The translations under genes and the position numbers were made by a program. A stretch of 64,000 nucleotides of DNA from Helianthus annuus (taxonomy: Eukaryota > Streptophyta > Magnoliopsida > Asterales > Asteraceae), in the NCBI RefSeq assembly GCF_002127325.2, contig NC_035446.2, positions 153,504,629 through 153,568,628 of the forward strand, written 5' to 3'. Positions within the stretch are counted from its first letter, which is position 1, and every line of letters begins with the position of its first letter. The notes under the pieces were generated by a model. That model worked only from the letters and a program-made list of their open reading frames with translations, was not told the origin of the DNA and did no database searches. Below are positions 1 through 10,740 of the stretch, piece by piece.

Positions 1-860
1 AATTAAAAAAAGACTACTATAATTTTGCGATGAAAAAAAAAAACAATGATAAGACCGTAATTTTGGGCTCAGGGCAAAAACTATAATTTTTCAGGACTAA
101 CAAGCCAGTGTTAAGCAACTCCTTAACAGGAAAAAAAATTAAATCGAGTAAACCAATTAAAACAAAAAACATTTATAGGTTTGCTAAAAAACCAAAACGA
201 TGGGAAAACGTAATTTTTAAGTGAGGGTGAAATCATAATTTTAATTCAGGTATAAAATCGTAAATTAAATGGACCTATGGGGGAGTGCTAGGAAGCTGCC
301 GGCATGACTGTAATTTTACACTGGGGCAAAATTGTAATTTCACCAGGAAAACAAACAAAAATGATGGAGAAAATGTAAATATAAGTTGAGGGCAAAATCG
401 TAATTTGGCTGTGAGAAAAAAAACTAATGACAAAAGTATAAATTTATACGGGGCAAAATCGTAATTTTGAACCGAGGGCAAAATCAATTTTTTTAGCTGG
501 GAGCAAAAGCGCTAATTTGTTTTTAAATGAGGGTAAGAACATAATTTTGAGCTGATGACAAAATCGTATTTTTAAGGGAAAAAAGCTAATGACAAAACTG
601 TAAATTGAAACGGGGAAAAATCGTAATTTTGAACCGGGGGCAAAATCGAAATATTTAGCTGGGAGCAAAAACGTAAATTTATTTTTTAGTGGGGCCAGGG
701 TAAAAACATATTTTTGAACTGATGGTAAAAACATAATTTTAAAGCGGGATAAAATCATAAATTTGTTGGGCATATAGAGGAGTGCCACCCCCTGCCGCCC
801 ATGTGACCCCATAGCCGGCAGGCACTATTGCCGCCGACATTGGTCTTTATAATAGTTTAC
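1..860. repeat. Degenerate AT-rich interspersed repeat
   Basis: A core resembling GGGCAAAATCGTAATTTTGA recurs irregularly every 40-70 bases, for example near 310, 390, 450, 535, 615 and 735, alternating with A-rich spacers. The open frames that cross it encode only translations of the repeat (rich in F, L, P and K) and are not genes. I cannot assign it to a transposon class; it may be internal sequence of an element that begins left of the window. Confidence 0.6.
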
Positions 861-868
861 AATTACAA

Positions 869-1080
869 TCTATACTATATAATAAAAGAAACCATTTTTT
901 GGACACTTTTCATCATATTAGGCCATGTTTTATAGATAAGTATTAATTAATTTAGTTTAATCTTTTCTAATTAATTATATATAATCCTCCTACTAAATAT
1001 TATTTAGTTTAATTTCTTATGGATAATTATTATTTAGTTTAATCTCCTTTTCATTTATAATATTATTTATTTAACTAATA
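869..1080 (+). other. Helitron-like 5' terminus candidate followed by AT-rich DNA
   Basis: TCTATACTATATAATAAAAG begins at 869 and is preceded by A, the form of many plant Helitron 5' ends, which start TC and insert between A and T. The rest is AT-rich with no coding signal. A matching 3' end is not adjacent. The only plus-strand 3' hairpin with CTAG further on is at 38896, so pairing the two is possible but unproven. Confidence 0.35.
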
Positions 1081-1526
1081 GAGTAAATTACGATTTTGGC
1101 CCCTGTGGTTATATCACTTTTACTCTTTTAACTCAAAAAGAATTTTTAACATCTGAACCTCCAACGTTTTTTTTCTAATCTTTTTGGCCTCTAACGTCTT
1201 TTTTCTAACCCTTTTGCCCCTAACATTTAATGGATGGGGTTAGTGTTAGGGGCCAAAAGGGTTAGAAAAAAAAGACGTTCTCGCTTTTATTCTTTTAGCC
1301 TAAAAAGAATTTTTAACATCTGAACCACGTTTTTTTTCTAATCTTTTTGGCCCCTAACGTCTTTTTTCTAACCCTTTTGGCCCATAACATTTAATGGATG
1401 GGGTTAGTGTTAGCGGCCAAAAGGGTTAGAAAAAAACACGTTAGGGGCTCAGATGTTAAAAAAATCTTTTTTAGGTTAAAATGTTAAAAATGATATAACC
1501 ACAGGCGCCAAAATCATAATTTACTC
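1081..1526. mobile_element. Mutator-type MITE with long terminal inverted repeats
   Basis: The left end GAGTAAATTACGATTTTGGC and the reverse complement of the right end agree over about 40 bases, including the segment CCTGTGGTTATATCA. The interior holds further inverted copies of a CTAACGTCTTTTTTCTAACC-like block. The flanks 1072-1080 (TAACTAATA) and 1527-1535 (TAATTAATA) match at 8 of 9 positions, the 9-bp duplication expected for Mutator-like elements. There is no coding capacity, so it is a non-autonomous foldback copy. Confidence 0.75.
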
Positions 1527-1649
1527 TAATTAATATTATTTATCATTTATACATTTACGGAGTTTTAAATAATGGGTTAAATTTATTGGGACTTCATTAA
1601 CAAATTTTGCTACAACAAAATAATCTATTTATATCAATCTAAATTTTTA

Positions 1650-2305
1650 TCTATACTATACTATATAATAAAACTTTAATGTGTGACACCTATCGTTCAT
1701 TGTAGGTATTTATTTTATGATTTTCTCGCCTCGCTTCCAAACTTATCTTATATTAATTAAATAAATAAATGAATGATGAGCTAATATTAAATTTTATCCT
1801 ACTTTAAATTTCGAATACCATTCTTCTATTTTTCTAATAACCGAAATTGTAAATTATTAATTTAAAACATTTTAATAAAACAAATTATTTATCACGAAAA
1901 CCAAACTTTGTATTAATATATTAAATATTTTTATTTTCACTGTACAAAATTACATTTACTAACTTTTTTATTATTTGGTATATAAAATTACATTTATTTA
2001 ACTCGTGTAATAAATGAGGTTTTTAAAGATGTATTATTTTATTATTTGGTAAACAATATTACATTTATTCAACCCGTGTAATATATGTGGTTTTAACGAT
2101 ATAATTTTTTTTATTTGGTATATAAAATTACATTAAGTCAATCCGTACAATATGGTTCTTATATATATAACTTTTATTATTTAATATATAAAATTATATT
2201 TATTCAATCCGTGCAATAAAGGAATTTTTTAAAGATATAATATTTTATTATTTAGTATATAAATTTATTTACTCAACTCGTGTAATACACGGGGTTATAA
2301 CCTAA
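1650..2305 (+). mobile_element. Small non-autonomous Helitron
   Basis: The 5' end TCTATACTATACTATATAAT follows an A at 1649. The 3' end has a hairpin (CTCGTGTAATACACGGGG, 2277-2294) about 11 bases before CCTAA, a one-base variant of the canonical CTAG terminus, followed by T. There is no RepHel coding sequence. The last 340 bp are a tandem array described separately. Confidence 0.6.
1967..2305 (+). repeat. Five-copy tandem array of a Helitron 3'-end unit
   Basis: A unit of roughly 65-75 bp recurs five times: a block near TTATTTGGTATATAAAATTA, then CAACCCGTGTAATA or a variant, then a GG-TTTT-AAAGATATAA tail. The hairpin-forming motif CCGTGTAATA lies in each unit, but only the last copy keeps the long symmetrical stem. 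Confidence 0.65.
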
Positions 2306-2449
2306 TTCCTAACATACAATCAACCATTTACAATGTTCATTAATCAAACTATTTAAATCTAGAAAAAAAAAAAACATAAAATCTTTTTAACCCTAGGAGA
2401 CGAGACAACTCCTTTATTAATCTGGTTGAAGTTGCTTATCTCTTTTAGA

Positions 2450-2756
2450 GGTAGTATTGGGATGGGTTTAGGTAATCCTAAAATCAAACCCGGTTAGATA
2501 AGCGTGTCCCAAACTCGTTCCAAAATACATTGGATTTCTAGCGGGTAAATACTCATTGGGTATCGGGTATACCTGCGGGTTTCAGGTAAACCCGTTAATT
2601 TAAAAAAAGTGCCCGTTTGTTATACCCGACCCAAAACCCATCGGGTATCTATCAAGTACCTATTAATCCGTTACGCAAAATATTATCACTATACAAATGT
2701 ATGAAATAATTACAATGTATACAAAATAAAATACCTACATGTATAAAAAATGGGTG

Positions 2757-2800
<44 letters not shown>

Positions 2801-2885
2801 TTAAAAATATAAAAGAAATTATGTCGGGTAAACAGGTACACTTTATCGAGTAATCGGGTGGGGTAAACGGGTATATCATATAACA
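2450..2885. repeat. GGGTA/TACCC-rich dispersed repeat with a (TA)n tract
   Basis: The block is full of GGGTAT, CGGGTA and AAACCCG words and closely resembles 54095-54650, sharing long runs such as GCGGGTTTCAGGTAAACCCG followed by TTAATTTAAAAA. A TA microsatellite occupies about 2760-2796. No coding sequence is present. Such repeats are often non-autonomous DNA transposons, but I found no clear termini. Confidence 0.6.
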
Positions 2886-2969
2886 ACCCTCCTAAAACAC
2901 CTTAAACGTTCCTATTATACCCCGAATATACATTAACGGGCCTAAATAACATTAATATTAATGAAAAAC

Positions 2970-3385
2970 AAATAAAACAAAATCTGAGGATCGCTCGCGG
3001 GCCGCGAGCAAGTCCCCAAGAAGAGTCGCGGGGCGCGAGACCCCTAGGGTTACCCGACTCCCCCTTGCGCCACGTGTCCTCATGCGTGGTAGGTCTACGG
3101 TGTGAGTCGCCAAGGCTAGGCTAGGCCTAGCCTAGGGCCCTTGCGGGACACGAGGGAGAAACACTTATGGGTCGCGGGGCGCGAGCCGCCCTATGTCCAG
3201 CCTATAAAAGGAGGCCGAAGCCTCAGTCTTCAGTCGCTCATTTCTTTTCTTTCATATGTCCCTATAATAACGAAGTATTGCCCGGTATAATACCCCTAAA
3301 AAGAGAAGCTCTGTCTCGTTGTAAGTATTATAACCCCCGATCACGTATTTGATACCCCTACCCAATTGATCCAGGGCTCCGTAAC
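2970..3385 (+). mobile_element. Truncated LTR with TATA box and CGCG-palindrome cluster
   Basis: Three copies of a TCGCGGGGCGCGAG-type motif (about 2985-3190) lie upstream of CCTATAAAAG (3201-3210), followed by a pyrimidine-rich stretch and an LTR-like U5 region. The block stops abruptly where LTR A starts at 3386, so LTR A probably inserted into it. No left LTR terminus was recognised. Confidence 0.45.
3201..3210 (+). promoter_or_regulatory. TATA box of the truncated LTR
   Basis: CCTATAAAAG follows the palindrome cluster directly. It precedes a stretch resembling a transcription start region, consistent with an LTR U3/R boundary. Confidence 0.5.
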
Positions 3386-6073
3386 TGTAACACCCCGAAA
3401 TCGGGTTTGGTAATTAAACCCCGTTAATACTAAAGACGGGGAAGTACCGTTAGTGGTAAAAGTAAACCGGCAAATATTAGAATAAATTGAATAATCCTAA
3501 TATTTATTTAAAGTGAATCAGAGTTTTTAAGAAAAATAGGATAGATAAAAGGCTCAATTTAATGGGACTTAAAGTAGAACGGGTTATGAATTCCCGAACC
3601 CACTAAAGTGACTAGGAAATAAATAACCTAGTAAGTTGGTTGTCTTGTGTTAAAGCATGAATAGGGTTAAAATGCAACTAGATTATAAGTTGTGCAAAAT
3701 GGAAGGGCCTAAGTTGTAAGAATTGAAACTATAATATTAGTTTTAATAAAATTTAAAACCAAAACACCATTTTGAAGGTGTTGGTCGTACAGAAGAAGAG
3801 CAGGGGCGACTCCCCACTCTCAAACCCTAAAAACTCACTAAACTTGCAAATTGAAGGCTCAATCCAAGTCGAAATCGAAATTAAAGTGTAGATTATTGAT
3901 CCTCATCACAAGAGGATTACAAGGTATGTAAAATTTCATGAAAACCCTCAACTTGAATTTCTCATGTAATTGGCAAAATCTGAAATTCATGGTTGCATGT
4001 TTGTTTTATGATGAATTAGGAACCATATAGTGTCTAGGGACAAACCCTAGACAAATACAAGTTGAAATAATGTGAAATTTTAGTTAAACATATGAACACC
4101 ATTGTAGGTGATTAGTGGGTTATGTGTAATTTGATGAACACTAGAAAATAGAGTGTCGATCTAGTATAATTTGACAATTTTGAAGTGAATTCAGAAATTA
4201 TAGAAGTTAACAACTTTGTAAGATGGTTGATTTATGTGAAAATAGGGCTAAGAGATAAGCTAGAGACTTGATAAATAAACATGTAAAATTCTGCCCTTAA
4301 AGTGTTTGTTAAAATGCCTTAAAGAAGGCTCGAAACTAGAATTTTTGTAGTTAAAACACCTAATTGTGATGTTTTGGCTATTATGCAAAATGTGATTAAA
4401 AGAGTTCTAAACATGATGATTGATTGAACTTATTGTGCGTATAATATGATTGAAGTTAATTGACTATCGAAAGTCAAATAAACCAATGTTGAAGTCAAAT
4501 AGTAGTTCCGACATAGAGTTCGTAAGATGGAATACTCGTATGTGATAATGACTAAACTAACCGTCTTACAAATTATGATGATAGTTTGACGCTTGACAAG
4601 CTAGGTGAAGGCTTGGAAAGGAGGCGGGTCAAACGAAGCAAATAAGAAGGAAAAGCGTACTTCGGATGCGAGGTAAGTAAAACTTACACCCACTTGTAGT
4701 ATATGTGTTTATTTCATAAACGATGAATACAATAAAGGGATCTAGTGAGAAAATCCAAAATGGGTCGGATATGTGATTGGTAATTAAAAACCCATGTTTG
4801 TTACATATGAAAATGTTGGGCTATATAGGTCAAACGGGTCAAATGGTGGGAATAACGCCATTTGACAATATCAACTAATGTGGTCGTCAAGTCATGTGTT
4901 TTCAGGGGCGAATAGTAATTTGGGTAATTGCGTCGCCATAAGAATATCGATAATAAAAGCAAGGAGTCGAAACGGGTCACTAGGTTGACTCGAGCCAGGT
5001 ATGTATAAATAAGATTGTGGTTAAACATACATTTTTTTTTGGGTCAAATTGTAGCAAGTGCCCTTCGTCGTAAATGAGGGGCTAAAGTCGACTAAAATGC
5101 CCTTGATGGGTAAATCGGGCAAACGACCTTTAAAGGTTGTTGGAAATAAGTGTTTTGATAGATTAAATTCTTAAGATAAGTATAAAAGGGATGAAATGGG
5201 ATCTTAGTGCATAAATACCCTTAACGGGTCAAAATAGAAGTAATAGCGAAACGGGTTAAAAATGTGTAGTAACCCGTAAATTGAACCTTGTACAATAGGA
5301 AATAACCATAATAAAATGTTTACAAAAGAAACAAAGGCCACAAACTAGTTTGTTAGAGGAAACCGTGAACGGGTCAAAAGTGTAGTAATTGGACTTCAAG
5401 CCGAGAGCTTGAAGTCTAAAATTTTGTGAAGTGAGATGTTAGATTTTAACTCCATTCGATGGAGAATTAAATTACGAGTGCGTAGGAGAAAGAATCGCGT
5501 AAAACGGACAAGCGGATTGAAAGATATGAAAGTTTTGTGTCAAATAATGGCAAAAATGGAAAGGTTGGATGCAGGTGCCACCGTAACTTACGGTGCCACC
5601 GTAAGTTATGGTGGAGCTGAATTGGTTACGGTGCTAGCCTACTGTTGTACGATAGGGAAATGTTAACACAGGGGCCACCGTAACTTACGGTGTCACCGTA
5701 AGTTACGGTGGAGGCCAGAAATGAGTTATTGCGTTGGGATCAAGATATTAAATGTTGGATTTTCCTAATTTCCTCGTTGTATTAGTTATTTAATTATCAA
5801 AACTGACCTTTAAGTTGGTTTTGATCACAAGTCAATGTCGAGAGTCCCGGATGAAGATCGAGCATCGAGCAAGAACCGAACACACGTTAAACAAAGCTTC
5901 CGCAATGTTGTTTTGTCGTTATTCTAAAACGGCGAATTAAATCGCATTATGTATATCACTTAAATTGTAAAAGTTTTAACAACCCGTATTTCCGATGTAT
6001 ATGTAATCATTGATTACATGTTTATTTTCGTAAATTATGCGAAAACCTTTAAAATAATAACTAGGGTGTTACA
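3386..6073 (+). mobile_element. LTR A: 5' LTR of a Ty3/Gypsy-type element
   Basis: The LTR opens TGTAACACCCCGAAATCGGG and closes CTAGGGTGTTACA, giving an imperfect TGTAACACCC/GGGTGTTACA terminal repeat and a length of 2,688 bp. A Met-tRNA primer-binding site follows within 4 bases. Its first 450 bases and the region around 3900-4050 resemble the reverse complement of the solo LTR ending at 36592, so the two belong to related families. The preceding bases GTAAC (3381-3385) are the candidate target duplication. No 3' LTR copy was found in the window. Confidence 0.75.
5573..5716. repeat. Palindromic CCACCGTAA/TTACGGTGG cluster in LTR A
   Basis: Two imperfect inverted pairs (CCACCGTAACTTACGGTG followed by CACCGTAAGTTACGGTGG and a variant) lie 75 bases apart. 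Each can fold on itself and on the neighbouring copy. Confidence 0.7.
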
Positions 6074-6275
6074 AGTTGGTATCAGAGCCTTGGTTTAAGA
6101 GATTCAAGTATGGTGGGGAAAACAATGTGAGTACATTCTCATTTTCTAACAAACTGTTTTTACCAAAACCTCAAATGTTTTCAATTATACTTAACAGTGA
6201 TCGAGTCTATGTATTCTACAATTGCTGTCGGGATGTGGGGTTTTGTATACACTACTTGTAATCTGTTACTATTGG
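6074..6275 (+). other. Primer-binding site and short internal remnant of element A
   Basis: TGGTATCAGAGC at 6077-6088 matches the 3' end of plant initiator Met tRNA, the usual primer of Ty3/Gypsy chromoviruses. About 190 bases of leader follow and are cut by the solo LTR at 6281. The sequence resumes at 36598. No gag or pol was recognised on either side. Confidence 0.65.
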
Positions 6276-7682
6276 ACAATTGTAACACTTGTTTAATTTC
6301 CAATTTTATATAATAAAAGATACTTAATTTTAGATATAAAGTACCTTGGTTTAACATAAGTACAAAATAAAAGTTTCAAAGTAACACTTACTAGTCAACT
6401 ACCGACTAGTTTAAACATTCATAACATGATTAGCAAATCATTTACATCAAAAACATTGTCTAGACAAAGTTAAGTTGACGCGGAAGCTTCAAAAATGCAT
6501 GTTCGGTTCTTGATAACATGCTTGCTCACCATCCGGAAGGACCCCATCTTTACCTAGAGTCAAAACCACTTTGAAAGTTAGTCTTGACAAAAATATAATG
6601 CATATAAACAAGTTCTGGTATCAAATCGTCAAAATAAAAATAAAATTTCAATTTTGGTCCTGTCGCGTGTTGCGAAGGATCTTCGCGTGGCGCGGGAGGC
6701 CCCGCGTGTCGCGCCAGTGTCTTAGGCTCCCCTCGCGTGGCGCGGGGGAGTGCGTTTTCCAGCAGGTCCAGTTTCTGGACCTGCATTTTTACCCAGCTCC
6801 GGAAATTCACAAAATCCAACTTTAAATCCTCATAACTTTTTATCAGGTTATCCGTTTTATGTGATTCTTTTTCCTATGAGTTCGTAATAAAATTACGGAG
6901 CCAACCATGTAAATTTCATATTATAAAAACCGAATTACGAGCACACGGTTTACAAAATCCTTGTTTTAATTATTCGACCCATTAGCTAAATGTGCCTAAT
7001 AACAATTTCTCATTCTAAACCTTTTAGATGTAATTATCCAATTCCCCAGGCTTATGAATCTTGGCGTATTTACACCCAACACTAACAAGATATGAGACTC
7101 TCAAGTCTCTTAACACACGATTATTTCAAAAGCAAAATTTGACCAGTTTGGTTGTCGAGTGGAGACCATCACTTCAATGACAAGCCAAACTACTTCTAAC
7201 TTTTATATTGACCCGTTTGACTGCCGAGCGAACTTCGTCACTTCAATGACGCATCAAACGTGTACGATGCACTAATCCAATACTAATGATGCGTGTGTAG
7301 TGTAATATATTTTAGGCGTATATTTTAAGCCCTTTTACACTTTTTAGCCAAGTTTTAAATTTATAAAACACGATATTTACTAACACTAAACACACATATG
7401 GGCAAGTGCTCCCATCGTGGACGTAGTATAGTGTTGGTAAGATACCGAGGTCGTCCAAGGACACAAGAGCTTTTAATACCGGTTTATCCTCAACGTCTAA
7501 TCAAATCAAAAAGTTAGAAAAAGGTTTTAAACTAGAAAAATAAAACTAACTAAAATGCTGAAAAGTAAAATAAAAGTAAAAACAGATAGACAAGATGAAT
7601 CACTTGGATCTGAGTCGTGTGTAGTGTAACCTTTGATTATTTCCGCACTTTTGCACTTGTTTAAGAGATTATCTTAGTTATT

Positions 7683-7888
7683 GTAGTAGGCCCCTCTTTT
7701 GAAGGTGACGTTACCCTCAACCCAGTAGTTTGAGTCAGCAAGGATACAATCCTAAAGGGTCGGATTATTGAAAGATAATTAATTAAGTTATTAATGCATA
7801 ATGTGGTAGGCCCCTCTTTTGAAGGTGACGTTACCCTCGGCTAAGTAGTCTGAGTCAGCAGGGATACAGTTCTAAGTAGTCGGGTTAA
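7683..7888. repeat. Two-copy tandem repeat in the element 1 LTR
   Basis: Two copies of a block containing TAGGCCCCTCTTTTGAAGGT and GACGTTACCCTC start about 120 bases apart. The right LTR carries the same pair at about 23660-23870. Confidence 0.75.
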
Positions 7889-8483
7889 AGTTTTAATAGT
7901 AGTTTAACTTATGAGGGGGTCAAAGAGTTTGGACCCCCACCATCCAATACCATTGGGTATTGAAGGAGATCCTACTAAATTTGACCCAGGTCCTTTGCAG
8001 GATCTATACACTGAACAATGGCAAGACTCTTACCAAACCGTTCCCTTAACCCCCGACCAGGTAGCCAACATACCTCCATATAGACCGTGGAGATATGAAT
8101 GGTGAAAATCTTTTATTTTATATAGACAGTAAAATAATGCCAAGACACCACAGACAAACAATAAGGAAGAATCACCTTCAACATAAGAAACTAGTTATTA
8201 AAGTCATTAATACTTAACCAATTAAAAAGTGCGAAAAGATTAAAAATAAAAAGTATTACACTAAACACTTGTCTTCACCAAGTGATGTAAGAGACTTTGG
8301 CAAACATGGCCTTTGATTGTCAAGAACTCTTACGATCAATCTTGGATCCCGAGACGACTCACACACTGTATGATGGACAATGGATGATGATGGTGGATGA
8401 TGGTGTTGTGATGGTGGTGGGTGGTGGGTGAAGTGTGAGAGAGGTGGTGTGCCAAGGGATGAGTTGCAAGAGCTACAAGCACT

Positions 8484-8495
8484 CCTATTTATAGG
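8484..8495 (-). promoter_or_regulatory. LTR TATA box of element 1 (3' copy)
   Basis: CCTATAAATAGG reads on the minus strand. The equivalent in the 5' LTR is 34549-34560. The GAGCACGGCCCCGTG cluster begins about 12-20 bases upstream in the direction of transcription. Confidence 0.6.
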
Positions 8496-9030
8496 CTGAA
8501 CAGAAGCTCGGGCACGGCCCCGTGTCCATCCTCCTCTCTTTCTTCATTAAATGCAGTTTGTCTGCATTAGTTGACCACGCCCCCGTGTCCGCTGAGCACG
8601 ACCCTGTGTGCAGAAGCATATATGTACTATCAAGATTTTCCTGGATTCCGTGAATCTTATAGTTGACTACGGCCCCGTGTCCGTTGAGCACGGCCCCGTG
8701 GTGGGCGATGGAAGCTTCTACAACTTTGTCTTTTCTGCTGACACTTGGGCACGCCCTCGTGCTCACTGAGCACGGGGCGTGTTCAGCCTTCTGTTCTCTT
8801 GTTTTACTTGGGAAGATGCTGTCGGGAGGTCGGGCATGCCACGTTTGTTCCTTTTCTTGTATTAATGTTAGATTTAGCTGCCTTTTTGCTTCTTTTGTTT
8901 ATTTGAGCTCATTTAATCCTGAAAATACAAAAAGAAGATAAAAGCACACTTTTTCCAACATTAGTACTAAAAAAGGGTTAGTTTTATGCCACAATTGATG
9001 TAATTTATATGTTGCATTTTGTGCACATCA

Positions 9031-9046
9031 AATACCCCCACACTTG
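9031..9046 (-). other. Polypurine tract of element 1
   Basis: On the minus strand AAGTGTGGGGGTATT abuts the LTR start TGATG directly, the position required for priming plus-strand DNA synthesis. Confidence 0.75.
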
Positions 9047-10299
9047 AATCTTTGCTTGTCCTCAAGCAAAACTCCTTATAATGTTGCTTTTTCACTCCCA
9101 AATGGAATGGGTAGAAGAGAAGATTTTTGGGCTTGTCATAGAGTGTCGGGATTTCCAAGATTTCTTTATTAAGTTTTATTTTTATTTATTTACAATCCTA
9201 TTCGTCATGATTTATTAAAAACGTTTCATAAGATAAATTACTTATTAGGGCATAGCATGCCTTTTTAAAAATTTCATTTATATACAAGTTCACATACCTC
9301 ACGGGGAATCACTCAACACTCGGCCGAAGATGTATTTTAGTGAATCACTCGAGAGCGGCATGGAACTTACTCCTACCATATGCTTTCCAAGCAATCAATC
9401 CTCCTCCTTTTTAACTATACACCTTTGTAAATATCAAGAGGACTTTTGGGGTGAAGGGTTAGGCTTGGGTTAAAGGTAGGTGGTTGGGTTAGTGGTTAGT
9501 AGAAAAAGGACGAAAGGCGTAAAAAGCATCAGTTTTCGTAAGACTTTTTATTTTTCATAACTTTGTATTTTGATGAAGCATTTCTTTCAAACAAAGTTCT
9601 TTTTGATAAACTTGTTTGTTTATTTCTTTTGGCTTCATCATCAATTTTTTTTTTGATAAGGAAGTCATAAGAAAAACCAAGCTTTGTTACTAAAATAAAG
9701 GGTTAAAAATAAAAAGGGTTTTGGTGGGTAAAAGGGTGTTTGTTTTGGGTTAAGAAATGAAAAGGTTTAGGCTCAAAGGGGTTACTAGGGGGATTTTTGG
9801 GTAGGTGAAAAAAAATAATGGTGTAGAAATAAAAAGGGTTAGTCCTAATGCCTCCATCATTTACTTACTCGGGTTTAAGTTGGTAAGGACCGGGAATGTA
9901 TCGTCGTGGTAAGTTCTAGAGTTGTAAGAAACCAAGCGGCTATTCACACAAGAAACGAAAAATGAGCATTTAGTTTAAAGATATGTATTTGTATGCTCAA
10001 TAAAGGCTCAAAACTCACTTTTGTGGGAATGAGTTTTTATGTGATCAAGTATATATAATCAAATTTTAACTAGATTTGTTATGCCGTTTCATAATTTTCT
10101 TATTTGGTTCTTTTTATCATGACGCTATCGGTTGTAAATTTGTAAAAATATAACCTTTTTAGAACTTGTTATTCCCAAATTAAACCAAGACAAGTAAAAA
10201 AAATGAAAATTTTTGAAAAAAATTGGGGTGATTGCCGGTTCCAATAGAGTTTTATGTAAGGATTGCTATTAGGACTTGCAAAATTCAAGGTTTTAGCAT
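9047..10299. other. Non-coding spacer between the two purine tracts of element 1
   Basis: A low-complexity GT/AT-rich stretch with no frame resembling a known protein. In element orientation it lies downstream of the gag/protease frame and between the two purine-tract copies. Confidence 0.5.
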
Positions 10300-10335
10300 C
10301 CCCCCACACTTAAATTACACATTGTCCTCAATGTG
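10300..10335 (-). other. Second, internal polypurine-like tract of element 1
   Basis: On the minus strand GAGGACAATGTGTAATTTAA leads into GTGTGGGGGATGC. It parallels the terminal tract, where GAGGACAAGC also precedes AAGTGTGGGGG. It may be an internal plus-strand primer or the relic of an older junction. Confidence 0.55.
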
Positions 10336-10404
10336 TCACAAAAATAAGTTTTTCGGTTGATTAAAATGTGTAAAAGTTGGTTAAAAACAAGATTTTATGT
10401 TACT

Positions 10405-10610
10405 GGGTAGCTGAACACGGGGTGGTGTTGGCTGAGCATGGCCCCATGTCCAGACTGCCAATACCAAAAGTAAACAGAAGGCTGGGCACGGGGGCGTGTT
10501 CAGTGAGCACGGCCCCGTGTCCAGTTACCTGAACTGGTCATTTTCTGCAGATTTTCGGGCACGGGGCGTGTTGGGGTGAGCACGGTCCCGTGCTGAACTT
10601 GCTGTAATAA
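10405..10610. repeat. GAGCACGGCCCCGTG palindromes inside element 1
   Basis: About six variants of the CACGGCCCCGTG motif seen in the LTR recur here in the internal region. They lie between the protease frame and the internal purine tract. Confidence 0.65.
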
Positions 10611-10740
10611 AGAAAAATTGTCGGGAGGCTCTGTTTTTGTGCATGGGGTGTGGGTTCAAGTTTCCCTTAGTAACCTCCACCATTTTGAGTGTGTTTTATT
10701 CCTGAAAAGTAAAACTAAACTAGAAAACATAAAAGTTAAT

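Larger units (their letters stand above)
7287..9030 (-). repeat. 3' LTR of element 1
   Basis: This 1,744-bp LTR is bounded by TGATG at 7287 and CATCA at 9030 and abuts a purine-rich tract on the minus strand. It contains an inverted TATA box (CCTATTTATAGG, 8484-8495) and, upstream of it in element orientation, many GAGCACGGCCCCGTG copies (8507-8790). A duplicated block lies at 7683-7888. Short open frames such as those near 7911 and 8485 recur in the other LTR and are not genes. Confidence 0.85.

Noticed and set aside
444..812. 122-codon minus frame in the left repeat
   Set aside because: Composition follows the AT-rich repeat and the peptide repeats with it.
1967..2305. Regularly spaced repeats resembling a CRISPR array
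   Set aside because: Spacers are themselves similar, the units degenerate, and the setting is a plant Helitron.
6550..6825. Opposed frames over the CGCGTGGCGCGGG cluster
   Set aside because: Palindromic GC-rich sequence lacks stops on both strands; no homology seen.
7911..8941. Short frames in the element 1 LTR, one with a plausible soluble-protein composition
   Set aside because: They recur in the other LTR, have no domain and lie in promoter and leader sequence.
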